From Methanobacterium sp. (GTDB lineage: Archaea; Methanobacteriota; Methanobacteria; Methanobacteriales; Methanobacteriaceae): a DNA stretch of 11,051 nucleotides. Within the stretch, counting starts at the first letter, position 1. The number at the start of each line of letters is the position of its first letter. A program made the position numbers and the translations under genes. This document shows positions 1 to 7,680 of this stretch, in pieces. The notes under the pieces are model-generated. The model searched no databases. It was given only the letters and a program-made list of their open reading frames with translations, and was not told the origin of the DNA. The stretch is from assembly GCA_003164415.1 (NCBI GenBank), contig PLTK01000053.1, positions 1 through 11,051 of the forward strand, read 5' to 3'.

Positions 1-124
1 TAATATAATTTTTATTAGTTAAAAATGTTACGTATTTAACTATAATTGGGATATACAATAAACATTAAATAATATATTATTAATAAATTCTTATTTATTA
101 AAAAACATATTATTTAATGATTTT
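1..124. other. A/T-rich intergenic tail downstream of the glycan cluster
   Basis: This stretch is almost entirely A and T and lies beyond the stop codon of the last gene of the minus-strand cluster. I see no coding region, tRNA or convincing ribosome binding site in it. Its only recognisable element is a short A-run (a T-run on the minus strand) listed separately as a possible terminator. The window begins inside this spacer, so whatever lies to its left cannot be judged. Confidence 0.6.
100..105 (-). terminator. possible oligo-U terminator of the glycan cluster
   Basis: Six consecutive A residues on the plus strand read as six T on the minus strand, about 20 bases past the TAA stop of the last cluster gene. 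Archaeal transcription commonly ends at such U-tracts without a strong hairpin. No clear stem precedes it. In DNA this A/T-rich, a run of six is only weak evidence. Confidence 0.35.
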
Positions 125-958
125 TTATTCGTTGATATATTTCTCCATTATTTCTTCCCAATCATGTGAAGGTGAAAGATACTCTTTTTCTAAATGTGTA
201 GCTATAGATGGAATAGGAACATACAATGTCCATCGTTTACCTCTAAAAATTTGGGTTTTATTATATAATAATATTTTATATAAGCTTTTTAATACAAATA
301 GGTTTTTGCTTGATTTTATTAAAATTTTAGGGCTGTTCATGCTATGCTTTGTTATACTTAACCATAGCCCCAAATCAGTATTTCCTTTTTCATATGTTAA
401 AAAAGTATTTTTAGTTTTCTGAAGTACACTTTTAGTTGTGAGAAATGTTAAACATGTTGAACCTGCAGTTCTCCAGTGTCGATTCTTTGATAATTTGATG
501 GAAGTTTTATATTCATGTATAGTATTTTTATAATAATCCAAATGATCATATGGGGATACAAAATCAACATCTTTATTCTCTTTTAGAAAATCAAACATAT
601 CACGAAACTGATTTGGAAGATAAAAATAATCATCCTCAGCAAAGTAAATTATTTCTGAGAACTTTTGATTCAAAAGTAATTTTATCTGAAGACTAAAAGT
701 GGATTGGTTTCCAATTCCATCTAATTCTATAAAATTTAAATCTTCGGCATCAAAATATTTTAAAAAAAGATCTTTATATTTTGGAGGGCAATTATCTAAT
801 AATACAAACATTTTGACTTTAAGGTCTCCTAACGAGTTTTTAAACGATTTTAAACAAAATTCAGATAATTTATATTTATCATCACTAAAAACTGCTGGAG
901 ATCCAGAAATTTTAGGATAAATTCTGTAAGCTACCGTTAAATCAGTTTTTATTTCCAT
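125..958 (-). CDS. GT-A-type glycosyltransferase-like protein
   Basis: A 277-residue soluble protein, probably a cytosolic sugar transferase. The sequence shows an acidic FAEDDY block at about residues 106-111, after a hydrophobic beta-strand-like IIYF. This matches the metal/nucleotide-sugar binding (DxD-like) position of GT-A folds. The N-terminal third alternates strands and helices (FVLLDNCPP at 51-59), as in a Rossmann-like nucleotide-binding half. The C-terminus has a THLEKEYLSP..DWEE segment (254-269); I recall similar ATH..x..LSP..DW ends in bacterial glycosyltransferase-like proteins. There is no signal peptide or membrane helix. The ATG start has an AGGGG purine run (965-969) 6 bases upstream. 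The gene is last in the cluster, 24 bp after the methyltransferase. Donor and acceptor cannot be read from the sequence. The fold call is more secure than the enzyme assignment. Confidence 0.62.
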   Translation of the reverse strand: MEIKTDLTVAYRIYPKISGSPAVFSDDKYKLSEFCLKSFKNSLGDLKVKMFVLLDNCPPKYKDLFLKYFDAEDLNFIELDGIGNQSTFSLQIKLLLNQKFSEIIYFAEDDYFYLPNQFRDMFDFLKENKDVDFVSPYDHLDYYKNTIHEYKTSIKLSKNRHWRTAGSTCLTFLTTKSVLQKTKNTFLTYEKGNTDLGLWLSITKHSMNSPKILIKSSKNLFVLKSLYKILLYNKTQIFRGKRWTLYVPIPSIATHLEKEYLSPSHDWEEIMEKYINE

Positions 959-982
959 TTTTAGCCCCTATTCTAATTATTT

Positions 983-1639
983 CTATAACAGGATCTCTTG
1001 TTTTTTTCGTGTTTTGGCAATAATTAAAAATTGGAATGCTAATAAATTCGGTCTGATAATTCCAATTGAATGAAAAATTTTAGAAAATTTATTTACATCT
1101 CCAACCGATAAATCAAATACAGAAATTTCAAACCCCGCATCATTAACCAATTTCCTAACACTTTTTTCATTGAAAAATCTTAGATGACTATTATCTAAAA
1201 TTCCATATTCACTATATTCAAAATTACCAAACAACAATTGAAGTCTTATTTTCCAATTAGCAATATTCGGAACTGAAATTATTATATAACCCTCATCAGT
1301 TAAATAGTTCTTAAATGTCTTTAATACTTCTAAAGGATCTTTTAAATGTTCTAAAATATCTGCAAACACAATAACATCAAAATAATTTAAATATTCAAGA
1401 TTTAGATCTACTGATTCAACATCTCCAATTATTACTTCATTACAGAAACTTTTTGCTTTTAAAGCAGCTTCAGTATCCAGTTCAATACCAACTACTGTGC
1501 AGTTATTTTGATATATTCTCTTTGATAATAAACCTTCAGAACAACCCACATCGAGTACCTTTTTATTTTTCCCAATAGAATGTACTATTTTCTGATGGAC
1601 ACTATAAGGATTAGGATTATAATAATCATATTTTGACAT
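983..1639 (-). CDS. class I SAM-dependent methyltransferase
   Basis: A 218-residue Rossmann-fold methyltransferase of the Methyltransf_11/23 type. Motif I (VLDVGCSEG, residues 28-36) binds S-adenosylmethionine. The acidic end of strand 2 (GIELD, 51-55) would contact the ribose, and GDV (72-74) and FADILEHL (92-99) are the usual later motifs. An HLRFFNEKSV segment (152-161) followed by NDAGF is typical of the small-molecule/glycan subgroup that sits in polysaccharide loci. It starts at ATG with GGAG (1647-1650) 7 bases upstream. That ribosome binding site lies in the 12-bp gap after the GT4 gene, so the two are surely co-transcribed. I infer it methylates a sugar or lipid-linked glycan intermediate. 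The substrate is not visible in the sequence, and a ubiquinone-type substrate is unlikely in this organism. Confidence 0.82.
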   Translation of the reverse strand: MSKYDYYNPNPYSVHQKIVHSIGKNKKVLDVGCSEGLLSKRIYQNNCTVVGIELDTEAALKAKSFCNEVIIGDVESVDLNLEYLNYFDVIVFADILEHLKDPLEVLKTFKNYLTDEGYIIISVPNIANWKIRLQLLFGNFEYSEYGILDNSHLRFFNEKSVRKLVNDAGFEISVFDLSVGDVNKFSKIFHSIGIIRPNLLAFQFLIIAKTRKKQEILL

Positions 1640-1651
1640 CTTTGAACTCCA

Positions 1652-2836
1652 TTATAATCGACTAGTTTCTTTATAAATATCTATATAATCTTTAGCAATC
1701 TGTTCCCAACTAAAATGTCCTTTTACCATTTCATATCCATTTAAAGCCATGCTTTTTCGAAACTCTTCATGCTTGATCATTTCATCTATTGCTCTTGTTA
1801 ATTCCAATACATCTTTTTCCGGAACAAGAGTACCGTTGACTTTATCATGAACAATATCTGGTATCCCGCCGATATTGGAAGCTATTACCGGCACTTTACA
1901 TGCCATCGCCTCTAATAAAACTACACCTAAACCTTCTGTATTTCCCTGAGAATCAACTATGGAGGGTAAAACAAAAATTTCAGAGGAATTATATAAATCT
2001 AACAGTTCCTCCTCCGACACATTACCCAATATCTCAACAGTTCCTTCTAATTTTAATTCTTTAATCTGTTTTTTAATTTGATTCTCTAATGGACCTGTAC
2101 CAACAATCTTTAATTTTACATTATCGTGTATCTTGAGAATTTCATTTATAGAATTTATAAGATATTCAAAACCTTTTCTTTCTATTAAATATCCTACAGA
2201 TAATATTTGAAACATTTTTTTATCTTTCAAAACATTATAAGGTCTAAAGATATTTGTATCAACACCAAAAGGTATTATTTCAAGTTTATTTTTTTCCAAT
2301 CCATTCTCTAAACTCACTTTAAATGTTTCAGAGCTATTAGTTATTGTTTTAAATGAATTTTTAACTAAAATTTTAAGTAGTATCGTCGTATGGTATCTTT
2401 TAGATAAATACACTTCTTCTCCATGGATTGTGTTTATATAGGGGATATTATTAAAAATTTTTAAGAATAAAGCACCTAACCCATTTGGAATAGGCCATTG
2501 AACATGAATCACATCCATTTCTTTCAATTTACGTGAATTTAATATATTGAATAGGATAAAGGATAAAAATTGTATTTTTACAAAAATACCTTCTTTAACA
2601 TTATCGATCATTCCGGATCTTCCACACAGCCTTTGGAATCTTCTAGGATAAAAATAATTAAATTTCTCAACATGAACACCATCTAAAACATAATCTGTTT
2701 TATCTCCACTGAATGGGGCCAATATACATACTTCATGCCCCTGGTTAACAATCTCTCTCATCAACCGGTGCACAAATATCCCATGGGGATCCCCTTTAAA
2801 TTCAGGGTATACTGAGGTTATAACTCCAATTTTCAT
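1652..2836 (-). CDS. GT4 family glycosyltransferase
   Basis: A 394-residue retaining glycosyltransferase with a GT-B fold, of usual GT4 length. The N-terminal acceptor half starts MKIGVITSVYPE and has the PHGIFVHRL...GHEV region (17-36) and an HGEE segment (138-141). The C-terminal donor half shows PFGVD (189-193), SVGYLIERKG (213-222) with the phosphate-binding Arg/Lys, IVGTGP (244-249), and the diagnostic E-x7-E motif EGLGVVLLE (Glu301 and Glu309), then PVIASNIGGIPDIV. There are no membrane helices; enzymes of this group act on polyprenyl-linked sugars at the inner membrane face. The ATG start has GAAGGT about 7 bases upstream, 24 bp after the preceding GT39-like gene. It is expected to add one sugar (hexose, mannose or similar) during surface-glycan assembly. 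The exact sugar is unknown. Confidence 0.9.
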   Translation of the reverse strand: MKIGVITSVYPEFKGDPHGIFVHRLMREIVNQGHEVCILAPFSGDKTDYVLDGVHVEKFNYFYPRRFQRLCGRSGMIDNVKEGIFVKIQFLSFILFNILNSRKLKEMDVIHVQWPIPNGLGALFLKIFNNIPYINTIHGEEVYLSKRYHTTILLKILVKNSFKTITNSSETFKVSLENGLEKNKLEIIPFGVDTNIFRPYNVLKDKKMFQILSVGYLIERKGFEYLINSINEILKIHDNVKLKIVGTGPLENQIKKQIKELKLEGTVEILGNVSEEELLDLYNSSEIFVLPSIVDSQGNTEGLGVVLLEAMACKVPVIASNIGGIPDIVHDKVNGTLVPEKDVLELTRAIDEMIKHEEFRKSMALNGYEMVKGHFSWEQIAKDYIDIYKETSRL

Positions 2837-2860
2837 CTCTTACCTTCAATAAATTTTCGA

Positions 2861-4540
2861 TCATGCGTCTCTTTTATATACAGTTACATTTCCAAACTGT
2901 TTAATTAACATGTATGAACTCATATGAAGTCCTGGACTGTCAGATAAATAATATTCAGCATTATTAGCTACCAAATAGTTATTTAGTATAATACCATTTT
3001 TAGGATTAGTATTAGTTCCATTTAAAAGAGGTGCTTGTTTTACTTTGGTATTAAGATACCAGCTGAAATTAGGCGGTAAATCAGAATATATATTTTTGTT
3101 TTTATAATCTGAATCATAAAATGTGAGCCATTGGCTTGCCATTTCTGTATGTTTATATGCTACTGTTACATCATTATTCGCATGCATAATACTTGGTAGT
3201 TCACCTGCAGTTGAAAATAGTATAAATGCTGTTAAAATTACTGTTATTACTATTAAAACTACATTAATATTTTTTATCTTAAAATTTAGTGCATTAGAAA
3301 CTATACTTAACCCTAAAATCATAAAGTAAACGACCGGAGGCGCCATGAGTAAGAAATATCGGGAATCTTTGATAACAAAGATACTGCTAAATGTGAAAAA
3401 TACCATAAACCACATAAAAATCAGGATATGTAAATCTACATCATTTATTTTATTCTTTGTTAGTTCATAAAATAGATATGCTAACGGTAACAATAAAACC
3501 TCATTTATAACATAAGTGGTCCTATCAAAACTTCCTAAAAAGATGATTCCTAACAAGACAAACGCTATCAATTTAGTATTAATTATTTTACTTTTTAAAT
3601 TCTTATTATCTATTAATTTGAAATTATTTCCTTTAAAAATTTTTAATGATAAACTTAAAAAAATACCAATAATAATAATCATTATAATTAAAATCCCTTG
3701 TGTACCAATATAACTTGGAAAATTTTCAAGGAAGAAAAATACATTCGGATTATAAGATGCGCTTCCGGTTGCAGCCGATGCAGATATTGAAGTTGCAGAA
3801 AAATTAATAAAAGGGTAGATTATATTCCCAAATTGTTCGTAAAAAAATATGAACACTGGGACAATTACTATTATCGAAGCTGCAATTCCTAAAATAAAAT
3901 TTTTTAGATCGACTTTAGACTTATTAATCAAGATATAGAGTAAAATTGGAAATATCAAAAGTCCTGAATTGTATCTAGTTAAAAAAGCTAACATTGTAAA
4001 AGGAAATGCTAAATAAAATATTCTCGAATCTTTTTTCACAGATAATACCGTTAAATATATGGCCCAGATCGAAAAAGATACACTAGCTAGATCTGAAAAC
4101 CCAAATCCCAAAAATAACAATACAATCGGAAAACTTACATATAGTAAAGTACCTAAAAAGCTTTCAAGATCATTGAATTTGATTTTCAAAAGTAAATACA
4201 AACCAATAACTCCAAATATAAATAATAGTCCGTCGACAATAAAAATTGTGTTGACTGAAATATATCCTAGTCTGAATACCAAATATATTATGAATGAAAA
4301 TACTGGAGGTCTTAATAGATCAGAATATCCTGCATAGTGACCCAAGTAGAACATTGCATTAGAGAGGAATACGAAACTATCGGATGTAGGTCCTATATTG
4401 GTTTGAATCAATATTCGATAGTATGTGATAGCACTAACAATTATTAGTAATAAAACAGAGATAATAATCGAAATAATATTTTTTTTAAGGAAACCCTTTA
4501 GTTTAATAGTTTTGTTGTTAGTACTATCTATTTTATTCAA
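2861..4540 (-). CDS. GT39-like membrane glycosyltransferase (paralog A)
   Basis: A 559-residue multi-spanning protein resembling PMT/ArnT-type GT-C transferases, which move a sugar from a polyprenyl phosphate on the outer membrane face. Helix 1 (about 22-45) is followed by a first outer loop with SDS (Asp54) and SDLLRPP (73-79). This is the position of the catalytic acidic residue and K/RPP in GT39 enzymes. FLTRY (186-190) is a further family hallmark. About ten to twelve helices are visible, then a roughly 100-residue soluble C-terminal domain with SDLPPNFSWYL (486-496). The start is TTG, chosen because GGTGAT (4546-4551) lies 5 bases upstream and no in-frame ATG occurs before helix 1. It is a tandem duplicate of the next gene upstream. 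No WWDxG motif is present, so it is not AglB. The sugar and acceptor are unknown. Confidence 0.8.
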   Translation of the reverse strand: MNKIDSTNNKTIKLKGFLKKNIISIIISVLLLIIVSAITYYRILIQTNIGPTSDSFVFLSNAMFYLGHYAGYSDLLRPPVFSFIIYLVFRLGYISVNTIFIVDGLLFIFGVIGLYLLLKIKFNDLESFLGTLLYVSFPIVLLFLGFGFSDLASVSFSIWAIYLTVLSVKKDSRIFYLAFPFTMLAFLTRYNSGLLIFPILLYILINKSKVDLKNFILGIAASIIVIVPVFIFFYEQFGNIIYPFINFSATSISASAATGSASYNPNVFFFLENFPSYIGTQGILIIMIIIIGIFLSLSLKIFKGNNFKLIDNKNLKSKIINTKLIAFVLLGIIFLGSFDRTTYVINEVLLLPLAYLFYELTKNKINDVDLHILIFMWFMVFFTFSSIFVIKDSRYFLLMAPPVVYFMILGLSIVSNALNFKIKNINVVLIVITVILTAFILFSTAGELPSIMHANNDVTVAYKHTEMASQWLTFYDSDYKNKNIYSDLPPNFSWYLNTKVKQAPLLNGTNTNPKNGIILNNYLVANNAEYYLSDSPGLHMSSYMLIKQFGNVTVYKRDA

Positions 4541-4646
4541 AGATAATCACCAAATTTTTAATAATTGTTTTTATTTAAAAAATTTTATTAATAAATGAAG
4601 TTTATTGACAGATTGAAAGAATATAAATAAGTATTTTAAACAATAT
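4541..4646 (-). promoter_or_regulatory. spacer between GT39 paralogs with RBS and possible internal promoter
   Basis: The spacer is very A/T-rich. A strong GGTGAT ribosome binding site at 4546-4551 sets the TTG start of paralog A. A TATA-like ATTTATAT on the minus strand (4621-4628) would place a start near 4600. Six T on the minus strand (4577-4582) could instead weaken read-through from paralog B. I see the motifs but cannot tell whether this gap separates two transcripts. Confidence 0.35.
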
Positions 4647-6374
4647 TCACTTTCTTTCATATATTATCACATTTCCAAGCGCATTATCAAATTCTTTAAG
4701 GGGTTTGTACGATGTTAAGTTAAGTCCGGGTCTTACACAGAAATAATAATCAACATTATTGTTAACCAAATAATTATTGAATTGGTTGCTATCTGCTTGA
4801 TTAAATGTATTGTTTTTTGCCGCCCCTACATCTGCAAATGACTCATTATTTTTAAAAATAGGCACGGGTTTAACATTCATCTTAAGATACCAGCTGAAGC
4901 TGGGCCACAGGTCTGAATAAATATTTTGATTTTTGTAATTGGGATCATAACTCATAAACCATTGACTCGCCTGTTCAACTTGTTCATTTGTAACCAATAA
5001 ATTGTTATTATTACTTAGAATATTTGGCATTTCATTTGCTGTCGATAAAAGTAATATTATGGTCAGAATAATTGCGAATGTGGGAAATAATACATTTATA
5101 TTTCTGATTTTTATTTTTACTTCGGTAAAAAACTTGCTAAATCCTAAAATTATAAAGTAAGACACTGCCGGTAACATCAGCAGGGAATATCGGTTATTCT
5201 TTACTATAAATAACGTGTCGAAAATGAAAAATACCATAAACCAGATTAAAATTGTAACATGGATATCCATGTCTTTTATTCTATTTTTAGAAAGGTCGTA
5301 GAGGATACACGATATTATAAAGAATAAAATTTCGCTAACAACATAAATAGTTTTATCAAAACTTCCTAAAAAGATAATTCCTAATATAACAAGAATTATC
5401 ACTTTTATTTTTGTAATGTTATCGATCTTAAATTGCTTCAAACTTCCTAATAAATGTCTATTATTTGGATTTACAAATTGATTAACCGCATATACTAAAA
5501 TTCCCAATGCCATAACTATGAGAAATATGAATCCTTGAATCCCAATTATTGCCGGAAATAACTGTATATAATAGAATATATTAGGGTTATATGCTAAACT
5601 TTCTGTAGCTGCAGAAACTGAAGTTGATCCTGCCCCAGAACTAATAAATGGGGCTAATATATTCCCAAATTTTTCATAAAAAAATATGAGAAATGGTATT
5701 ATTACAATTATCGATGCTGTAAATCCAATAAATAACTTCTTAAATTTAATTTTATCCCTGTTTACAGAAAGATAAAAGATTATTGGTAATATTAAAAGTG
5801 CATTGTTATATCTTGCCAAAAATGCAAACATGAAAAATGGAAAAATCAGATAAAATAGCCTTGAATCTTTTTTTACAGCCATTATAGTGAGATAAATTGT
5901 CCAAATTGAAAATGAAATACTTGATAGGTCTGAAAAACCAAATCCTAAAAGTATTATAACTACTGGAAATGTTGCATAAATTAATCCGCCTAAAAAACTT
6001 TCAAGATCATTGAACTTGATCTTTAAAAGCATATACATCCCAATTACACCAAATACAAACAATCCACCATCAACTGCAAATATGGTGTTTATTGAAGTGT
6101 AGCCCAGTCGAATAAATAGTGATATGATAAATGGGAACAATGGAGGCCTTAATAAATCTGAATATCCTATTCCATGGCCTGCAAATACCAGAGCATCTGT
6201 GAAAAAATCTATACTATCAGAGACAGGTCCTATTTGGAGCTGGATTAGTATTTTATAATATGTGATTGTACTCACGATTACAGTCAATAAAACTAATAAA
6301 ATAATTGAGTTAGAATTGTTTTTGAGAAAGTTCTTTGCTCGGTTTTTATTAGAGTTATCATTCGATTTATCCAA
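4647..6374 (-). CDS. GT39-like membrane glycosyltransferase (paralog B)
   Basis: A 575-residue membrane protein, clearly a tandem paralog of the gene that follows it. From SDLLRPP (72-78) to the outer loop near residue 245 the two align without gaps and well over half the residues match, including LLKIKFNDLESFLG. It shares the first-loop Asp53 (SDS), ARY (187-189) in place of TRY, a Ser/Ala-rich loop before YNPN, and a C-terminal SDLWPSFSWYL (487-497). An insert of about 15 residues follows this motif (around KNNESFADVGAAKNN). I choose TTG at 6372-6374: GGTGA sits just upstream, as in paralog A, and the N-termini then align. A GTG at 6381-6383 gives 578 residues but lies inside that ribosome binding site. 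As a GT-C enzyme it likely uses a polyprenyl-phosphate sugar outside the cell. The substrate is unknown. Confidence 0.8.
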   Translation of the reverse strand: MDKSNDNSNKNRAKNFLKNNSNSIILLVLLTVIVSTITYYKILIQLQIGPVSDSIDFFTDALVFAGHGIGYSDLLRPPLFPFIISLFIRLGYTSINTIFAVDGGLFVFGVIGMYMLLKIKFNDLESFLGGLIYATFPVVIILLGFGFSDLSSISFSIWTIYLTIMAVKKDSRLFYLIFPFFMFAFLARYNNALLILPIIFYLSVNRDKIKFKKLFIGFTASIIVIIPFLIFFYEKFGNILAPFISSGAGSTSVSAATESLAYNPNIFYYIQLFPAIIGIQGFIFLIVMALGILVYAVNQFVNPNNRHLLGSLKQFKIDNITKIKVIILVILGIIFLGSFDKTIYVVSEILFFIISCILYDLSKNRIKDMDIHVTILIWFMVFFIFDTLFIVKNNRYSLLMLPAVSYFIILGFSKFFTEVKIKIRNINVLFPTFAIILTIILLLSTANEMPNILSNNNNLLVTNEQVEQASQWFMSYDPNYKNQNIYSDLWPSFSWYLKMNVKPVPIFKNNESFADVGAAKNNTFNQADSNQFNNYLVNNNVDYYFCVRPGLNLTSYKPLKEFDNALGNVIIYERK

Positions 6375-6571
6375 TGGATTCACCTTATATTGCTTAATTT
6401 TATATTTGTAATAAATCTATTGTTAACATATTATAAATTTCAGAGTCTTAATCATAAATATATTAGATAATAGATGATTATTAATTATAATAACTTTTAT
6501 ATATACTGATTTTTTATTCTTAAGTAGATATAAAGCTCTATCAGTTTGTTTAAAAATTTTGTTCAGAATCT
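6375..6571 (-). promoter_or_regulatory. leader region of the glycan cluster
   Basis: This roughly 200-bp spacer holds no gene I can support. On the minus strand there are two TATA-like sites. TATATATAA near 6495-6506 is the strongest and would give a leader of about 100 bases. TTTATAAT (6430-6437), preceded by a TGAAA purine-rich BRE-like stretch, would give a start near 6405 and a leader of about 30 bases. Five T on the minus strand (6552-6556), 16-20 bases past the stop of the upstream DUF84 gene, may end its transcript. I see no riboswitch-like structure. Confidence 0.45.
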
Positions 6572-7105
6572 TTATTCTTTTGTAAAATAAATATCTTCAT
6601 TCATTCTAGGGATCATTGCAGTTAAAACACATTGTTCGGTATTCTCGGTCCTGTTGAGCATATCCCTTGAAAGAGTACTTACAGCGCCTTTTTTAGTTCC
6701 TAGATTATCAATTCCAGTAATTCTGTCCATCACATCTCCAACTTCGAGTCCGCTTAGAACATTATTTATCACTTCAGGAGGATATTCAAATCCAGAACTA
6801 ACACCTAGAGTAATTTTTTGTCCATCAAATATGGCACACCATTGCAGATCTATATATCCGGTTAATGTGTTGGGTGTTTCCATTAAACCGGATTCTATAC
6901 CAACGCCTAGATCATAATCATTAGAATAAGCTGTTTTAGCTCTATTTATTGCGCCTTCTATGGTCTGATCGAGTCCAAATGGTTGGTCAGGAACACCGGA
7001 ATCCACATCTTTTGAAGTTATATCTATTTTGCCGTAGATCTTCTCTAGAATATTTCTAGTTGCGTTCAGTTTTACTGGGTTTAATGATCCAACTATTACT
7101 TTCAT
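6572..7105 (-). CDS. inosine/xanthosine triphosphatase (DUF84 family)
   Basis: A 177-residue soluble enzyme of the DUF84/YjjX NTPase family. It hydrolyses the non-canonical nucleotides ITP and XTP to their diphosphates, keeping deaminated purines out of RNA and DNA. Family landmarks are GSLNPVK (6-12, nucleotide/phosphate loop), SGVPDQPFG (36-44), the EGAINRA segment (50-56), GVGIESGL (67-74) with the acidic metal-site region, and GTKKGAVSTLSRDMLNR (136-152), corresponding to the usual K-x-GAIG-LT-G---R block. Length fits the family. The ATG start has AGAAGGA 6 bases upstream. It follows the phosphopantetheine adenylyltransferase by 47 bp on the same strand, so they probably form one transcript, although the functions are not obviously linked. 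The MazG- and HAM1-type housecleaning enzymes are unrelated and do not fit these motifs. Confidence 0.9.
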   Translation of the reverse strand: MKVIVGSLNPVKLNATRNILEKIYGKIDITSKDVDSGVPDQPFGLDQTIEGAINRAKTAYSNDYDLGVGIESGLMETPNTLTGYIDLQWCAIFDGQKITLGVSSGFEYPPEVINNVLSGLEVGDVMDRITGIDNLGTKKGAVSTLSRDMLNRTENTEQCVLTAMIPRMNEDIYFTKE

Positions 7106-7152
7106 TTAGATATCCTTCTTACAGTGTTAGATAAAATTTGTGAATTTAGGTC

Positions 7153-7620
7153 TTATTTTGTTACCCGGATTATGGTTCCCATCTTATCGATCTCGCCCTT
7201 TCTTATTCGAGTAGATGAAATTGGTTTTCCATCATCTGCTAATACCATTCCAATGGTTACTATGTCTAATGGTTCCATTTTCTTTTCTTTTCTTATTTTG
7301 TTGATTTTGAATGCTGTGGGTTCTGTTTCTTCACTCACAACGATTGCGTCCATTGTTTCATCTGTTGTGGTTGTTCCGAATGGATCGTCCAGTTGTTTTA
7401 TTTCATAGTTTTGGTGTTTCTTTTCGAGGAGCTTTCTAAGGTTGGACATACGAATATTGCAAGGTTCTATTCTGCCCTTTACTCCTCCAAATTCATTTGA
7501 AGTAACTCCAATAACTACATATTGGCCTATTTGAAATGCTATATCAATAAGTCGTTTGTGTCCGTAGTGGAATTTGTCAAATGTCCCCCCTACCGCGACC
7601 TTTTTATATGATTTTTCCAT
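7153..7620 (-). CDS. coaD: archaeal phosphopantetheine adenylyltransferase
   Basis: A 155-residue nucleotidyltransferase that joins 4'-phosphopantetheine and ATP to give dephospho-CoA and pyrophosphate, the penultimate step of coenzyme A synthesis, in the cytosol. It belongs to the archaeal/eukaryotic PPAT group, not the bacterial CoaD group. VAVGGTFDKFHYGH (8-21) contains the GGTFD loop and the catalytic HxGH signature. GVTSNEF (38-44) follows, and ISSTRIR (134-140) is the C-terminal nucleotide-binding motif. Length is typical for the archaeal form. The ATG start has AAAGGT about 10 bases upstream. It is first in a two-gene unit with the DUF84 NTPase and divergent from the radical SAM gene across 60 bp. 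Assignment is firm; a different cytidylyltransferase-like role (FAD synthetase, NMN adenylyltransferase) is less likely, because those archaeal enzymes have different flanking motifs. Confidence 0.92.
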   Translation of the reverse strand: MEKSYKKVAVGGTFDKFHYGHKRLIDIAFQIGQYVVIGVTSNEFGGVKGRIEPCNIRMSNLRKLLEKKHQNYEIKQLDDPFGTTTTDETMDAIVVSEETEPTAFKINKIRKEKKMEPLDIVTIGMVLADDGKPISSTRIRKGEIDKMGTIIRVTK

Positions 7621-7680
7621 TGTTTATTCTACCTTTAAGTTTTAGATATCTTGATTATGTAGCGGTCAGATAATATAATT
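7621..7680. promoter_or_regulatory. divergent promoter region coaD / radical SAM gene
   Basis: Both neighbours must be transcribed from within or close to these 60 bases. On the minus strand TTATATTA (7671-7678) is a plausible TATA box for coaD, giving a leader of about 25 bases that contains the AAAGGT site. On the plus strand only a weak TTTAGATA (7641-7648) is seen. It would put the start within a few bases of the radical SAM ATG, implying a very short or absent leader. Confidence 0.35.

Noticed and set aside
117..422. Plus-strand frame of about 100 codons opposite the GT-A-like gene
   Set aside because: It lies wholly antisense to the better-supported minus-strand gene, has no ribosome binding site, and its translation resembles no family.
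2861..6374. AglB/STT3 oligosaccharyltransferase identity for the two large membrane proteins
   Set aside because: No WWDxG motif is present, the first-loop and RPP pattern is GT39-like, and the proteins are shorter than typical AglB.
6375..6571. Small RNA or riboswitch in the leader of the glycan cluster
   Set aside because: Only short A/T-rich imperfect inverted repeats are seen (for example near 6466-6491). These are expected by chance in such composition, and no known aptamer core is visible.
7124..7408. Plus-strand hydrophobic frame opposite coaD
   Set aside because: Its hydrophobic look comes from the complement of charged codons in the phosphopantetheine adenylyltransferase; the minus-strand gene carries the catalytic motifs.
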